The notes beneath the pieces were generated by a model that had not been told where the DNA came from, searched no databases, and worked only from the letters and a program-made list of their open reading frames with translations. This document shows positions 41,005 through 54,945 of a stretch of 64,000 nt of DNA, in pieces. The stretch is from the NCBI RefSeq assembly GCF_020509005.1, contig NC_063015.1:3534001-3598000 (forward strand). The letters run 5' to 3'. Origin of the DNA: Fulvia fulva (lineage: Eukaryota; Ascomycota; Dothideomycetes; Mycosphaerellales; Mycosphaerellaceae). Made by a program: the position numbers and the translations under genes. Each line of letters starts with the position of its first letter. The stretch's first letter is position 1.

Positions 41005-42586
41005 GTTTGGCCAGGTTATTGTTGTTGAAGAGTCCGATGCATAGACAGCGACGGTAGCTGCATGGAAGAAAAGACTGCTCCGAAGGTACATAAAGCAGTC
41101 GACGCATCATTCTCGAACGATCGGCGGGAAACACTGGGGTTAAGGTCCGATGCCCGTCAAGCGTTTCTAATCAGGGGAAGTGATTGGAGCGGGTAGGGCA
41201 TGGAGAACGGCAAGTAGTGAAGGCTTGTTTACTTTGCCTGTACAGGCTGTACTCCCGGACTCTAGCGGCGAAATCAACGACACTGATGTGTGATGTCGCG
41301 TCGATGTACTCCAGCCATCAGCAGCGTTTACAGAGCCTTCTGCAGCAAAGTGGAGTGCTTTGACGACTGAGTGACCGGCATTTGTGGCTAAGTCCGACAA
41401 AGAGACGATTCCGGTAGCCCAGCTGTTGACAATCCTGTCACGACTGCATGGGTGGCCACTGGCGTATCAAAGACGGCACCGGCAGAATGGGGAGCAGTCC
41501 CCGCTGGAGTCACCTTGACAGTCTGTCTGGCCATGCCTTCTGACCGAACGTCTTCACCGCGTGACAGCGTCCAGAATGCATCGGTCAAGGCGCATCTAGC
41601 GTGCCGAAAGCCGACTTCATGCCTTCTCCCTGCCAAAGATGCCGCCTGGCACACAACTCCGACTCTTCAAGCACTGTATGCATGTACATGCCCATCAGCG
41701 AGGGCTACATGCTTCGACAAGAGCTTCCTGTTGTCCCCCTGCGTTGCCCACATCAAATGGCGCGCAGTGCGGAAGAAGTGGGCGCGGTGAAAGCTTCGCC
41801 GAGGGATGCGTGAAGGCCTCTTCTCGCCTCATCAGTTCTACCACGGACAATATTCCCCAGAGCTCCTCTTCCACCACGCAGCAAGTCGCCCGTAGAAGCG
41901 GCTGTTGCGTGCATCGCTTGTGCAATGGTTACGTAGAGCTTCACTAGCTCGTCGGATTTTCCTGCCTACCGACTTGTTGCTCGCCACAGCTGCTGTCACG
42001 TCTCGTGTTCTCGCTTTGACAGTCAGTCGTGCCTTTGCACCCTTGGCTGAGTACGGCATAGGCGACAGCATTCGACGTCGTCCTCGTCCCGCATCTCGCA
42101 GGATCGCCAGCCCACCATCACACTGCTACAACAGCTGAAGTCGAGCCAAACCTGGTCCTTGTCAGCAGTAGAGAATCTCGCAAAACCCTAGTCGACGCGT
42201 GTTTCTGCTCGGCCGAGATCGAAGCTGTTTGACCCGAGGCTCCTGAGCTTCGGATTGGCTGCGGTGTGATTACTAGACTATCCCAGATGATCTGCTGAAG
42301 CTTAACTTGCCGCGACGGAGCGTCGTTTGCGAACAGCTTGTAGCGATGATTAATCGTCTCACTTATGTCATAGCCGAGTGAATGAATGAGTTGCGCCGAC
42401 CAGGATCTAGCAAGAAGGCAAAGGCCAAACATTACGCGGAGAGGTGTCGAACGGGCCCGAAAAGGTCGCAAGGTATGACAGTATCATATGTGAAACACAG
42501 AACAGCGACAGCCGCGTCATCAATAACACGGAAGGCGTACACGCGCAAATCCACACATATCACGAGGTATAGTGATTCATCGCATA
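41005..42586. other. 1.58-kb intergenic region, no gene supported
   Basis: Frames of 60-117 codons overlap on both strands around 41.4-42.5 kb but lack start context, splice structure and domain features. It is the promoter side of the ABC transporter. Confidence 0.4.
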
Positions 42587-43450
42587 TCAAGAACCCTTCC
42601 CATTCCGCATGGAAAAAAAACTACGAATATCAAGCTGAATATTCTGCGCAGTGGTCCTCTCTCTCTCCTTACCTTGCCTTGTCCTAACCTTGACACCATG
42701 CCGCCGTCTCATATGCCTCTCATACGTATCCCGTCTCGAGAAGCCAGACTTGGAGAGCTCGCAATCGCGATACGGACGGGCGTGGGTCCCGCTGCGGTGA
42801 TGCGTGCTGGCTGCGTGGCGACAGAGGTCTTTGCCTAGCTTGAAGCTCCATGGACACTGGTCGCAGTGCTTGGATCGAGAGTGGGAGGTGTCGTTGTGAG
42901 TCCTGAGCTCGCTGATGTCGGCGAAGGAGACAGGGCAAGATTTGCAGACCGGGTTCTTGGGTTTGGTTGCTGCTGAGATATCTGGCTCTGTTCTAGAGGT
43001 GGCTCGGATAGCAAGAGGCTCAGCGCGAGGTGGTGGGCCTCCCGTCGTGCAGGGCGCCATATGATCGCTTTCTGGCGGGATGATAGATTGCACGGTCGAT
43101 TGTGTGCTGGTCTCAGCCAAGGAGAAGTTGAGCGCAGCGTTTACAGTCTGACAAAGGCTGGTCCAGTCACTGGTGTCCTCTCTCAAAGGAGCGAGGTTCA
43201 TCATATCAGCTTGTGCTGTATCCAAGTAATCCGATGCCGTGAATGCGTTCCATGTGGGAATATCGGTTAGGAAGAGATCAGAGGAGTCGTACGAGTCAAA
43301 TGAAAAGTGAGTCGTATCGAGACCTGCGAATATATGGTCGAGACCGTCAGAGTCGTTGGGTTCCAGGTAGTCCATAATGTCGTCGTGGCACGAGTTTCCC
43401 TTTGGCCGTAGGGTATGAAGGTGTTCCAAACGAGATGCTTTTAAAGCCAT
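42587..43450 (-). CDS. C2H2 zinc-finger protein with a degenerate third finger
   Basis: Intronless frame of 287 residues. The N-terminal 150 residues are acidic and Ser/Thr-rich (DSDGLDHIF, DSYDSSDLF), like an activation region. Then come C2H2 fingers: finger 1 CKSC-x12-H-x4-H, finger 2 CDQC-x12-H-x4-H, and finger 3 ending SGFSRRDTYERHMRRRH. The GFSRRD-x5-H core is typical of a fungal C2H2 group, but finger 3 reads CELS where CxxC is expected, so it lacks the second Cys ligand. A basic tail (VKVRTRQGKERER) is a likely nuclear signal. Probable transcription factor; target genes unknown. It is the last gene before the transposon block, about 300 bp from it. Confidence 0.72.
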   Translation of the reverse strand: MALKASRLEHLHTLRPKGNSCHDDIMDYLEPNDSDGLDHIFAGLDTTHFSFDSYDSSDLFLTDIPTWNAFTASDYLDTAQADMMNLAPLREDTSDWTSLCQTVNAALNFSLAETSTQSTVQSIIPPESDHMAPCTTGGPPPRAEPLAIRATSRTEPDISAATKPKNPVCKSCPVSFADISELRTHNDTSHSRSKHCDQCPWSFKLGKDLCRHAASTHHRSGTHARPYRDCELSKSGFSRRDTYERHMRRRHGVKVRTRQGKERERTTAQNIQLDIRSFFSMRNGKGS

Positions 43451-44572
<1,122 letters not shown>

Positions 44573-44937
44573 TGTCGATATAGCTAATAAAAGATAATGC
44601 CTACGCGAATGTCGAGGTCGACTAGAGTACCTACTTCTCTTAATATATTAAGAGAATCTATCTACTTATTCTAGTAGCCTTCGGTATTATAGAAGTACCT
44701 ATATAGCTCCTACTTCCCTACTACGTACTTAGAGAGGTATTACGAGGCTATAGTAGGCGAGTATAGTAGTGATTTATTAATGAAGTCGATAGCTAAAGAG
44801 AGAAGGTAGTTCTAAGAGAGAGAGGGCTTCTTAAGGGAAGCCGAGGTCGCGCTCGGGCCGAGCTTAGTTATCGATGTCACGTGATTACGAGTCACGTAAC
44901 CCGATCCGAATCCTCTACTTACGGAGCTACCGTGACA
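44573..44937 (-). mobile_element. Probable LTR of a RIP-degraded LTR retrotransposon
   Basis: A 365-bp unit that, on the minus strand, begins TGTCACGG and ends ATCGACA (TGTC...GACA ends). Directly before it on that strand is AAGGGGGGGGTAG, a good polypurine tract, so this would be the 3' LTR of a minus-strand element. No second LTR was found and no target duplication is visible. Confidence 0.45.
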
Positions 44938-45229
44938 CTACCCCCCCTTAAGACACGTTTATCTTGAAGTATATATCCTTAAAACTTCCTTAATACGTGC
45001 GCTAAGGCTTTATTATCCTCTATATCTATTATATCCTCTAGTAGCTTAACTATATAAACTTACGTCGTTTAATCTAGTCCTCTGCGGTTAGCGCTATTAG
45101 CCTATCCCTTACTATAGCTAATATAGCCGGTACGAGTATATAAAGGTATAGCCGAGCTAGTATTCTCGCTTAGATAATTACTAGAAGTAGGTACTAGTAT
45201 ATCCCCCCTATTATAGCCTATGCCTATAC
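44938..45229 (-). mobile_element. Internal remnant next to the LTR
   Basis: RIP-mutated sequence between the polypurine tract and the old LINE. No domain recognised. Confidence 0.3.
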
Positions 45230-46335
45230 GTAGTATCGGCTACGAAGCTCTCGTCTTACTACGAGAGAGCTAAGTATTCTTACGCTAGAGCGTCGTAGGC
45301 GCGACGTACGCGTAACGTAGGCGAAGCCGCGGTAAATAGAGGACTACTAGTAAAACGGGTATAAAAACTATCCGACGAGTATATACTTATATCGGGAGCG
45401 AGTCCCTCTTATTTCTATATATAAGAAGGGCGCGGAACCGTAGCCTATACGCTCGATAGGACACCTCTAGTATAAGTATAGAATTTTTACCTCCGGAGAC
45501 CGTAAACCGAGCGGGCTAAGCGACAAATATTAGACGAGCGGACTATAGAGCAATAACTAAGCGGACTATACGACGGCGTCGAGCGGACTACAAAACAATC
45601 TAGTGTTTACTAGCGGGTAATACGGTAGGTAGGTAGACACGCGACGAAGCCTACCTATAAGGGCCTATTAAATACCCGGTATAGGAACGAGGGTTTTACC
45701 TAAGGTACTACCTATCCCGCTACATAACGTACCTAGTCTAATATAGTAGATTACGACGAGGAAAAGACGATAGCCTAAGCAAGGAAAAGACGGCTATTAG
45801 GACGGGGGAAAGATGTATTATACGAGTAGATTAGTTCTATAATCGGGGAGGATCGAGGGTAGGGTAATAAGGAACTTTATATTAGTTAGTAGGAAGAAAC
45901 GTAAGGAGTACGCTACCCGGCGTAGTATATGCCCCGAGTAAACCTACGAGGTATAGACGGCCGCTTTCTAGAGATAGGCTACGGTAACGCGAAGGGCGTT
46001 AAAACCTAGGGCGTAGTATATACTAGTAGCGACGGCTAATACTATCTATATAGCCCGAGATGACGGATACGTATATCGGTTAATAGAGAGTACTAAAGGG
46101 CTTAGGCCTATAGAGGTGGATATTAGCTTAAGGAGTAAATAGGGAGAGAGGGCGTAGAGGGAAGCTTTTGCTCCGGGCTAACCTCTCGAAACGAGGCTAT
46201 ATAGTAGTACTAGATAAGTAGGAAAGCGCGGTTAAGACTTATTACCTTATCTCGTAGCTAGCTTACTAAATACGATTCCTTCCTTATTAAGAGACAAGGG
46301 TGCTATATTGTAGTAGGAGACTTTAATATATACTA

Positions 46336-46402
46336 ACGTACTTTACTACCGAGCGGGCTATACTACCGAGCGGGCTAATTTTACTAAGAACTATACTACT
46401 TC
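46336..46402 (+). repeat. Left terminal inverted repeat of the Fot1-type element
   Basis: About 67 bp, with the subunit CTACCGAGCGGGCTA repeated twice. Pairs with the right repeat with a few CpA-to-TpA type differences. Confidence 0.75.
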
Positions 46403-47401
46403 TACTTTAATTATGACGGTATCTTAACACGACAACATCCTATAGAATCGTTACTAGGAGGACAATTCCTCTTTAGATTCTTCGCTATCTAGCGAGTCTA
46501 CTTAATAGGTACGTACGTTATGCCCCGACTCGCTATATCGCTTATAGCGTCGTAGCCTTAGTACTAGCCGAATACTATCTAGCGACTCTCTACTCACTTC
46601 CTACCTCCTAGTATCCTCTAGAGGTATCAATTACGACGCCTTATCGAAGGTTAGAGACCCTCTAGACTAAATGTACTTACGTTTTCGTGCTTTCCGCTAT
46701 ATAAGGGCCTCGTTAGACTTACGTAGCTTACTAATCTCGCTTCGTATAAGAGCTATCTAATACGCTATCTCTCTACTCCCTCTCTATTGCCCTATTAAAC
46801 GGCCTTCCTCTTTCTACTACGCCTTTCTAAACCCGTAACGACGCTCTAAGACGTAATGATACCTATTATAAACTCTATCTCGTCGAAGTTGTAGGTATCC
46901 TAGTTAAGGATACTATACTTCTCCTTTATATTAGGTATAAGTAAGAACCACTTCTTAATAACGTCTAGATCTTCTATTAGGGCTCGCTAACGATCGTATC
47001 TACGTATTATACGAACCTTTAGCTCACGATACCGCCTAATAAACCTATCTGTCTAATTAAGACTAGCGGGCTTAAGACCCTTCTCTTATAGTAATAAATC
47101 GGCTATTGCTCGTATACTAGCCTTTAATAGCGGGAAACCTCTAAGATCTAGCTCGAGTATATACTCAAGTGTTACCCACTCTTCTAGCTCTATAAGCTTC
47201 TTCGAATCGGGCTCGTAGTCACCCCGAGGAGGTCGTCTATTCAATCGATACCCTAGTATAATTCGAGACGCGTCGTATACCTTTATAGTAAGTCGATTCG
47301 TAATTATCGCGTCGCGTTTCGTAGCCTAGATAGCTAAGGTCAGTTTGGCCTCGTTTAAAGACAATATACGCTATAATAGTAGTTATATAGCTATATCTAT
47401 A

Positions 47402-47468
47402 GAAGTAGTATAGTTCTTAGTAAAAGTAGCCCGCTTAGTAGTATAGCCCGCTCGGTAGTAAAGCACGT
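47402..47468 (-). repeat. Right terminal inverted repeat of the Fot1-type element
   Basis: Reverse complement of the left repeat; ends next to TA at 47469-47470. Confidence 0.75.
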
Positions 47469-48316
47469 TACCCTTCCTAGGAAAGCCTTATATAGCCGTA
47501 CCCTATAGCCGACGAAGTACTCAACTTGATAGCGAGCAACGTAATTGCCCTTAATACCCTGAAGGACCTAGGTACCTAGAAGAGAGGGGGACTCTAAGGC
47601 ACGATCGACCCCTCCTAGATCTTAGATAGCTACTACTATATAGTAACCTACTATAGGATCGAATATAAACTCGAGCCGTCGTTAGACTATATACTAGTTA
47701 GGACCTCTATTACGACATAGATATAATATATACTAGCAAGAACCCCTAAGCTTAACTAGGGAAAGGCCTACTAGGCTAATATCTAGGCGTACCTCGACGA
47801 CTCCGAGAGGCTAGTCTAGATCGCGTAGTAGTAATACAATAGTAAAGACGAGATAGACGAGGCAGTCTAAGGGTTAATAGACGAAATAAGAAAAGCGACC
47901 TTACTTTACATTCCGCTTACCTAACTAACGATATAGTCTAAACTATACTAGACGCCGAAGTATACTACGGTAGTAAGAGAAGTAAGGAGAGCCCGCCGGA
48001 TATAGACGAGCAGCTATAGCGAGGAGGCCTAGAACGTATATAGGGAGGTATACTAACAAAAGAAAGCTATAATACGGAGGGAGAAAGTAGTCGGCTAGAG
48101 AGCTATAGTAGAAGAAATTGCCGGTAAGCTAGCGAGGATATAGAAGCTAGCAAAATAGGCCTAATAGGACCCTATATAGGGCCCCTCCCTCTCTATCCTA
48201 GCGCTATAATTGCCTGGTAGCCCGGTTAGTAAACCCGAGGCTAAGGCGCGTCTACTAGCTAGTAAGTTCTTCCCGCCCTTAGTCGAGGCTAATCTAAGCA
48301 ATATAAATAGCTCTAC

Positions 48317-48683
48317 TGTTAAACAGGTATAGTATGTGTATACACGGAAGTCAGGACACGTAATAGGGAAGGAGAAAGGACTAATGTAGTATACGTAGGT
48401 ATATAGTAGAATAGTATTTAGTACTAAAGGTCTCTCTACTATCGGTATAGAGACTACGTCTCTTATACCTATATAGAGGGATATTGCTCTAGTCCTAGTT
48501 CTGTTTCACTACGCCTTATCGGTTTTACCTATATCTTATCCTACGACGGCAGTTCCTCTAAGTCGCTCCTACTATTCGTACGGTGTTATAATAGTATTGC
48601 CGTACTATTGTCTCGACTAGCTTAGTATATACTAAGTTAGTCTTAGTACCGTACGACATACCTACTAACCTATATTCGTAACA
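48317..48683 (-). repeat. Left LTR (3' LTR) of the copia element
   Basis: TGTTA...TAACA, 367 bp. Differs from the right LTR at scattered sites, mostly C/T and G/A. Confidence 0.9.
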
Positions 48684-51600
48684 TTCCTACTTAGGTCGTA
48701 AGGTAAGGAACGATTGTTCCTACTATACTAGCTATAGCTATCGTACGAAGGTCTAGAACTAGAGACCGGCTAGCGGTTTAGTTAAACTATCTACTACTAT
48801 CTCCTTAGTATAGTAGTACTCTACTTTAATCTTCCTCTACTACTAGAGGTGCCTAATATAGTTGTAGGTAACATTAATATGCTTAGATCTTTCGTAGATA
48901 TAGGCGTCCTTAACTAAGGTTAGAGCCGCCTAGTTATCCCCTATAAGGCGCACTAGTCTCAGTTCGTCGACAGTACTCTTGTCGGCCAGGACTATTAGTT
49001 AGAAAGAGCAGTCTCCTACTAGCCCCGGGCAGTTCATCTCTCGGAGGATAGCCGCTAGGAACTAGGATTGTTTTACGGCGGCGTTTATCGCTATAAACTC
49101 TACCTCTATAGTAGAGGTTGCTATAGACTTTTACTTCTTACTTATCTAGGATATAGGCGTACCGTATACTAGCTAGACATGTCCTAGAATTAAGACCCTA
49201 TCTACTCGATCTATCGCGTAGTCGGAGTCTAAGTATCCGGTTAGGGCACCGCTACTACGTCTAAACATTAACCCTAGGTCGGGGAACGACCTTAGGTATC
49301 TCGAGACCTTCTTTAGTACTTTTATATACCGCTTTGTTAGATCCGCGACATATGTGCTAGTTCTCCCGAGTAGGAAGGCTAGGTCCGGTCTCGTTATAGT
49401 CATTAGCTATATCTAGGTCCTATTATCGCTCTAGTAGTCATCCTTACTATATCTCTCGTCGTTTGGGGCTATAGGATAGAGATCATCGTAACTATCTATT
49501 AGCGAGAGTATTAGGCTTGCCTTTTCTTTTACTATGTCTATTTTAGTAAGGGCCTTACGGATATAATAGCCCTAGTCGAGTTTTAGGGTACCGTTACGCC
49601 TATCGCGAGTGATCTTTAGTCCTAGTAGTTTCTCCGGTTCCCCGAGATCCTTAATCTTAAAGTATTACGCGAACTGCTTCTTAAACTATTAGATATCGGC
49701 TAACCTTAGTACTATAATAGGTATGTCGTCTATATAGATAAGTAGTATAATATCTCTCTTAGTATAAGTTAGGAGACATAGGTCTACCTCGGACTAGTAG
49801 AATCCTATTTTGACTAACGTAGTAATATAGAGCTTGTTCTAGTCTCTAGCTACCTACTTTAGGCCGTAGAGACTCCGGAGTACCTTAAGGACCGTATTCG
49901 GTAGGGTTTCGACTCCTAGTAGGGGTTTTATATAGATGTCTTCGGCTAGGTAGCTTTAGGTAAACGCATTGTTAACGTCGACCTAGTACATCTCGAGATC
50001 CCGCTCGTAAACTACTACTATAAAGACCCTTAGGGTGTTATAGCGTACTATAGGTACGAATGTCTCTTCGAAGTTAACGCCGAATTTCTATAAAAACCCT
50101 CTTACGACAAGTCTTGCCTTGAACTTTTCGATTGCTCCGCTAATAAGTCTCTTTACGTTAAAGACCTACTTAGAGGTGACTATATTCGCCCCCCTTAGAG
50201 CGACAGCCGTTTCCTAGGTATTATTACTTAATAACGAGAGCAGCTCGGTATCGATAGCGTCCTTCTATAAGTAGCCCTATTTAGGATCCCTTACCGTAGC
50301 CTTATATATCTTCGGGATAGGTACTTCCTATTAGTAGGCGATACCGGGTCCGAATATAGTAAAGGCGTGTTCTTAGACTTCGTTAAACAGTTCCTCTACC
50401 GTAGCTATAAATATACGTTCGTCGGTATCGGTAAGTCTATTGTTTACCTATAGTAGTTAGTAGAACAAAGCTATTATAGCTTTGTAGTGCTTAGCCTTAT
50501 AGTCCTAGTCCTAGCCGTAGTTATCGTTAGGATCCCTAGTCCTTTTCCTCCGGACGATTAGTTCCGGTAGCTCCGGGGTTTCCTCGATCTTCTTATAGTC
50601 CGCGATATTATCTAGTCTACCGGGAAGTTAGATATAGAGCGGTCTTAAGACAGTTAGTCCTTTGTCCTTAGCCGTAGCGGGTTCGGTCTCTACGAAGGGA
50701 GCGGGAATTAGCTAGGTCGGTTCTTCTATAGAGGAGTTACTCTCGTTAGGCCTAGGTATTATACTACCCGAGGATCGTAAGATTGCTATCGGGGCATCCG
50801 CTAGTCGCTATAGTAGTGGTCGCGAGACCGCCGGTAGTCGACCGACTAGCCTTCGTTCGGGTGCCTTACTAGGTTAGTTCGTAAAGGAGATACCTAAGTC
50901 TAGATCTCCCCCCTTCTCGTTTTTGAACCAATCTACTTGGCTATACTGCCTAATAGCTCGTATATCTAGCTCCTAGAACAACTATTGCTTAGTCGATTAA
51001 CCGTATCTAACGAAAACAGCTTCCTTACCCCGGTTTATTAACTTATCCTATCGTAGCCCTTTTAGATATAATTTTGGTTCTACGTAAACTACTACCCTAT
51101 AACCCTATACTCTTAGGTGATCTACCGTCGGTACTTTGCTAGTAAATGCTTCTTCCGGCGAAAGTTAGACACCGTTAAGTAACGGTCCGTTCGGTAGTAG
51201 GTTACGTATAACCGCCTATACCTCTAGCGCTTTAGGCTAGAATTCTACCGGTATCCCCAATTCCTCGAGTATTACGCGGATCGCGTTCTCCGATGCCTAG
51301 ATTGACCTTTCTACTACTCCGTTTTGTATAGAGTTATAAGTATCCGTCGTATCGTATTAAACCCCCGATTCTTTCTCCTATTCTTTTAGAACTATTAGTA
51401 GCTTTAGTATATTGTTACTCCGTACTACTCTTACGTAGTATTTAGATACTTTCTCTATAGTTAGCCGCTATTATCGTAGTACTTACGGTACGTCGGATTT
51501 GTTCTTAAGCGGGATTACCTACTTCTTTCTTAAGAAGTTATCTACGATCTCTAGCTAGTATTTAAAACCTAGCCTAGATATCGTATTTTCGAAGGGTCCG

Positions 51601-53363
51601 TAGATGTCGATAGATATAAGCGCAAGTCTTTCGTTCTTTCGTTCTATAATAGCGCCTTTTAACTTCCGTATATTTGCGATAGAGTATACCTTATAGTTAT
51701 GCTCGTCCGGGATAGGAATCGGGTCCTTCTTATTACTTACCCTATAGACGTTCCGGAGTAACCCTTTTCCTAGGTGTACGAATCTTCTATACTAAAGCTC
51801 CTACTAATCCTCGGTAGTTACCGCGGCTAGAGCTTCCTCGTATAGCACCTCCGGTAGTCTATTATCTACCTAGTTTAGGGAGTCGGATATCGAAGATACT
51901 ACCGGTACCCCCCCTCGTAGTACTATTCGTACGATAGGCTTTCCGCTCTTATACTTAAGTATAAAGTTTAGAGGTTCGACATCGAATTGCTCACTAAACT
52001 ACCTCTATAAAACTAGATTAACTCCGAGATTAGGAACAAACAAGACTTTCTCTAGCGCAATTTGTTTCCCTATTAGTCCTCCTATAGTTACTATTCCTTT
52101 ATAGAATATATCTAGGTACCCCCTACTAACTTTAATCACTTTCCTTCTCGCTAGTTTTCTAAGCGATCTAAATAGAGACTTATTATTAGTTATGTATAAG
52201 GAGGTATAGGAGTCTAGTAACTATTCGGAGGCGGGAAACTTGCCTTTTACTTCGGTAGTAGAATAGGCGACTTCGTCGTCGTATATTTCCTCGCTATCGC
52301 TTTCTCGTAAGGTATAGGCTCGTATCGCCTTTGCCTTTATCTTGTTGTCGGATTGGCTTCTCCTATCCTTCTACTGTTTCTTAGACTTCTTAAGGGCGTT
52401 TTAGGCCTTCTCTAGATCCCGGACTAGCTCTTCGTAGGACTTCTTTTCCGGTTGCTTCTAGGTGTTCTTCTTTTTAATAAACTCCTTTACGGAATCTAGT
52501 TCCGGGCACGATATAACTACGTAGTTACTATCGTAGATAAAGTAGCCGCTCTTGCCCCCTTACCTCTAGGAGTATAGAGCGGTCTCGCCCTTGATCTCTT
52601 AGATCCGTGATTTATAGGATTTAAGTAAGGTTATAGCGGATTCCTAGCCTAGGTTTAGCTAGGCTAGGATAGTGTCCCTAGTACTAGCGTAGACGTCCGG
52701 GAGGCTGCTTAGTAGGTGCTTAAACGTCCGGATAGGGTCCTTATAGTAGGTCTCTTTACTATCTATTTCGGCAATCTATATAGATAGGTTACCTAGATAT
52801 ATCTACCCTTGTCTAATTGTCTAATCGTCCGGTAGCTTAAACGATACTAGCTGTTTTATAAGCGCTACTACGTATACCTTATAGACCTTACTATACTTCT
52901 TCTATAGAAGTTTCTAGATTTCTTGCCTATCTCGTATGTCTAAGATTTCTTAGTTGTCCTCCTCGGACAAATATACTAAGATAGTATATCTCGCTATACC
53001 GTTCGCCTTCGAAGTGATCTTAGGCGTAACGGATTCTAGGAGATCAGCCGACGAGTCGTCGATAACCTAGAATACCTCCTAGCTTTCGAGATAGTCTCGT
53101 AGTATAACGAACTAGCGCTTCTAGTTCTTACGAGTAAGGGTAGAGCCGACCTTCCGGGGCCCTCGTAACTCGTTAAGTCTTCTATAGCGAAGGTAGCCTT
53201 AGATATGTAGCAAGCTCTACTTAACTACGGTAGTTAGAATAAGCTTAGACTCCTCGAGTCTATTAGTACGTTACCGTACGGATTCCGGGTATAGGGTATA
53301 ATACCCTACGTCGTACTTCCTTAGTATATCGATGTCCTATTAAGCAAACCCGGGCTTGTAACC
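48684..53363 (-). pseudogene. Copia gag-pol remnant (integrase, reverse transcriptase, RNase H)
   Basis: Read on the minus strand the domains are in copia order. Integrase lies around 51.6-51.2 kb (IDIYGPF and later QNGVVERS, SENAIR). Reverse transcriptase lies around 49.7 kb with YIDDIPI, the YxDD catalytic site. RNase H is in the one open piece at 49403-49173 (TRPDLAFLLG, VLKKVSRYLR, GYLDSDYA). The remainder is broken by many TAA/TAG codons; Trp and Gln codons are the usual victims, as expected for RIP. No function is left. Confidence 0.85.
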
Positions 53364-53730
53364 TGTTAGACAGGTATAGTATATATATATACGGAAGTTA
53401 GGACACGTAATAGAGAAGGAGGAAGGACTAATGTAGTATATAAAGGTGTATAGTAGAATAGTATTTAGTACTAAAGGTCTCTCTACTATCGGTATAGAGA
53501 CTACGTCTCTTATACCTATATAGAGGGATATTGCTCTAGTCCTAGTTCTGTTTCACTACGCCTTATCGGTTTTACCTATGTCTTATCCTACGACGGCAGT
53601 TCCTCTAAGTCGCTCCTACTATTCGTACGGTATTATAATAGTATTACCGTACTATTGTCTCGACTAGCTTAGTATATACTAAGTTAGTCTTAGTACCGTA
53701 CGACATACCTACTAACATATATTCGTAACA
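53364..53730 (-). repeat. Right LTR (5' LTR) of the copia element
   Basis: TGTTA...TAACA, 367 bp, followed by the second TCTAC of the target duplication. Confidence 0.9.
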
Positions 53731-53735
53731 TCTAC

Positions 53736-54632
53736 TCCCCTAGCCCCTAGTATCGCGGTCTAATAGGATATGTCCGAGGGAGATACTACCGCTATACTTA
53801 GGAGGTTACCGGCGAAGAAAGTACCGGGGCCGGATAGAATCCTAAACGAGCTACTAAAGAAGTATAGAGATTAACTAGCCCTAGTAGTCGTAGCGATCTT
53901 TAACGCCTACCTATAGACCGGATACTACCTAATAGCATTTAAAAAATCGACGATAGTAGTCCTATATAAGCCGTAAAAGGAAGACTATACGTAGGTAAAG
54001 TCGTACCGCCTAATTACGCTCCTTAATACTCTTAGGAAGGCGCTTAAGAAGCTAGTTATAACGAGACTCTCTAAGGCGGTAGAGGAGTACTCCCTACTCC
54101 CGGATACCTAAATAGGTACGCGCCTATAGCGATCGACGCTATCCGCGATAGAACTTATTACCTCTTAGGTAAAGGCTATCTAGTATAAGAATAGGGACAA
54201 GGTAGTATCCTTACTTAGTCTAGATATATCGGGAGCCTTTGACTACGTATTATACCCGCGGCTACTCTATATCCTAAGGTCGAAAGGACTCCCTAAGTAG
54301 CTTGTTAACTTCGTACGGTCCTACCTCTAAAACCGTAGTACGTCGATCCTAGTCGGTTAGTATAAAAGCCTATTTTAAGTAGTCTATACTAGAATCCCGT
54401 AAGGCTTAACGCTAGTACCTATCCTATTCCTCTTCTTTATAGCGAAGCTACTCCTAGCCCTAGAATCCTAGAACACCGCTACGAGCGGCTTTATAGACGA
54501 TATAAATATCCTAGCGTAGTCGTCCTCGACTAAGGAGAACTATAGGCTACTAGAAGAGAAGTATAAGATCTACGAGGACTAGGCTAGGAGATATAGGGCT
54601 CGGTTTACCCTAGAAAAGTACAATCTAATATA
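53736..54632 (+). mobile_element. Old RIP-destroyed LINE, reverse transcriptase segment
   Basis: Plus-strand remnant of the ORF2 reverse transcriptase, homologous to the young LINE below: KVPGPD, SLLSLDISGAFD, GIPQGSTLSP-like (altered), SGFIDD.NILAW, then LEKYNL where the young LINE is inserted. Many TAG/TAA interruptions. Confidence 0.85.
54619..54632 (+). repeat. 14-bp target-site duplication, left copy
   Basis: TACAATCTAATATA here and at 59523-59536, bordering the young LINE. It proves target-primed insertion of that element into the old LINE. Confidence 0.9.
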
Positions 54633-54945
54633 GATAGATAGATAGATGATTCATTTACCCGTTATGGTGCCCTCCGGCCTATGCGGGTTTATGTCTATAT
54701 ATGTTACTGCATAAGGTAGGAAACCTATTCCTAGGTAAAAACCTCCTCTCCTTCTCTAATAGCTTCCTTGCTATGAGTTCTCAGTTTTCCTTCTATTAGG
54801 GTGCACTAGTGTCATGGTGGTTAGCCTCTGACTACCTTGTCTGCAACCCTAGAGTTGTCCCCCTCTTCCTGCTCTCCTCCTCCTTCTTTCTCTCCTCAAT
54901 CCATCTCTCTGTTTCCCTAGTAAGAGAGAACTGCTTAAAAAATCC

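Larger units (their letters stand above)
46336..47468 (-). mobile_element. Internally deleted Fot1/pogo-type DNA transposon
   Basis: Long terminal inverted repeats at 46336-46402 and 47402-47468 (ACGTRCTTTACTACCGAGCG at the tips) flanked by TA on both sides, the target of Tc1/mariner elements. The minus strand holds remnants of a pogo/Fot1 transposase: a helix-turn-helix/CENP-B-like part (DLRGFPPRLASIRAIAD-like) and the YNFDE..GFIIGII..VVTG..RR block just before the catalytic domain. The rest of the DDE domain is missing, so about 1.13 kb remains of a normal near-2-kb element. It sits inside the old LINE endonuclease. Confidence 0.75.
45230..48316 (+). mobile_element. Old RIP-destroyed Tad-like LINE, 5' segment
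   Basis: Plus-strand remnants: around 45240-45330 a pattern like zinc knuckles in which many Cys and His codons have become Tyr (TGC or CAC to TAC); around 46300 an endonuclease block reading YIVVGDFN; 47470-48316 the rest of the endonuclease and the linker towards the reverse transcriptase. Stops are dense and nearly all TAA or TAG. It is split by the Fot1-type element and, at 48316/53731, by the copia element. The 5' boundary is an estimate. Confidence 0.55.
48317..53730 (-). mobile_element. Copia LTR retrotransposon, structurally complete, RIP-mutated
   Basis: Two direct 367-bp LTRs (48317-48683 and 53364-53730), both beginning TGTTA and ending TAACA, flanked by a perfect 5-bp target duplication TCTAC (48312-48316 and 53731-53735). 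Coding runs on the minus strand. Next to the right LTR the minus strand reads GGTTACAAGCCCGGG, a probable primer-binding site. Length 5414 bp. It is inserted in the old LINE, whose sequence continues on both sides. Confidence 0.92.

Noticed and set aside
41388..42138. Overlapping frames upstream of the ABC transporter
   Set aside because: Same reasons: composition and context do not support coding.
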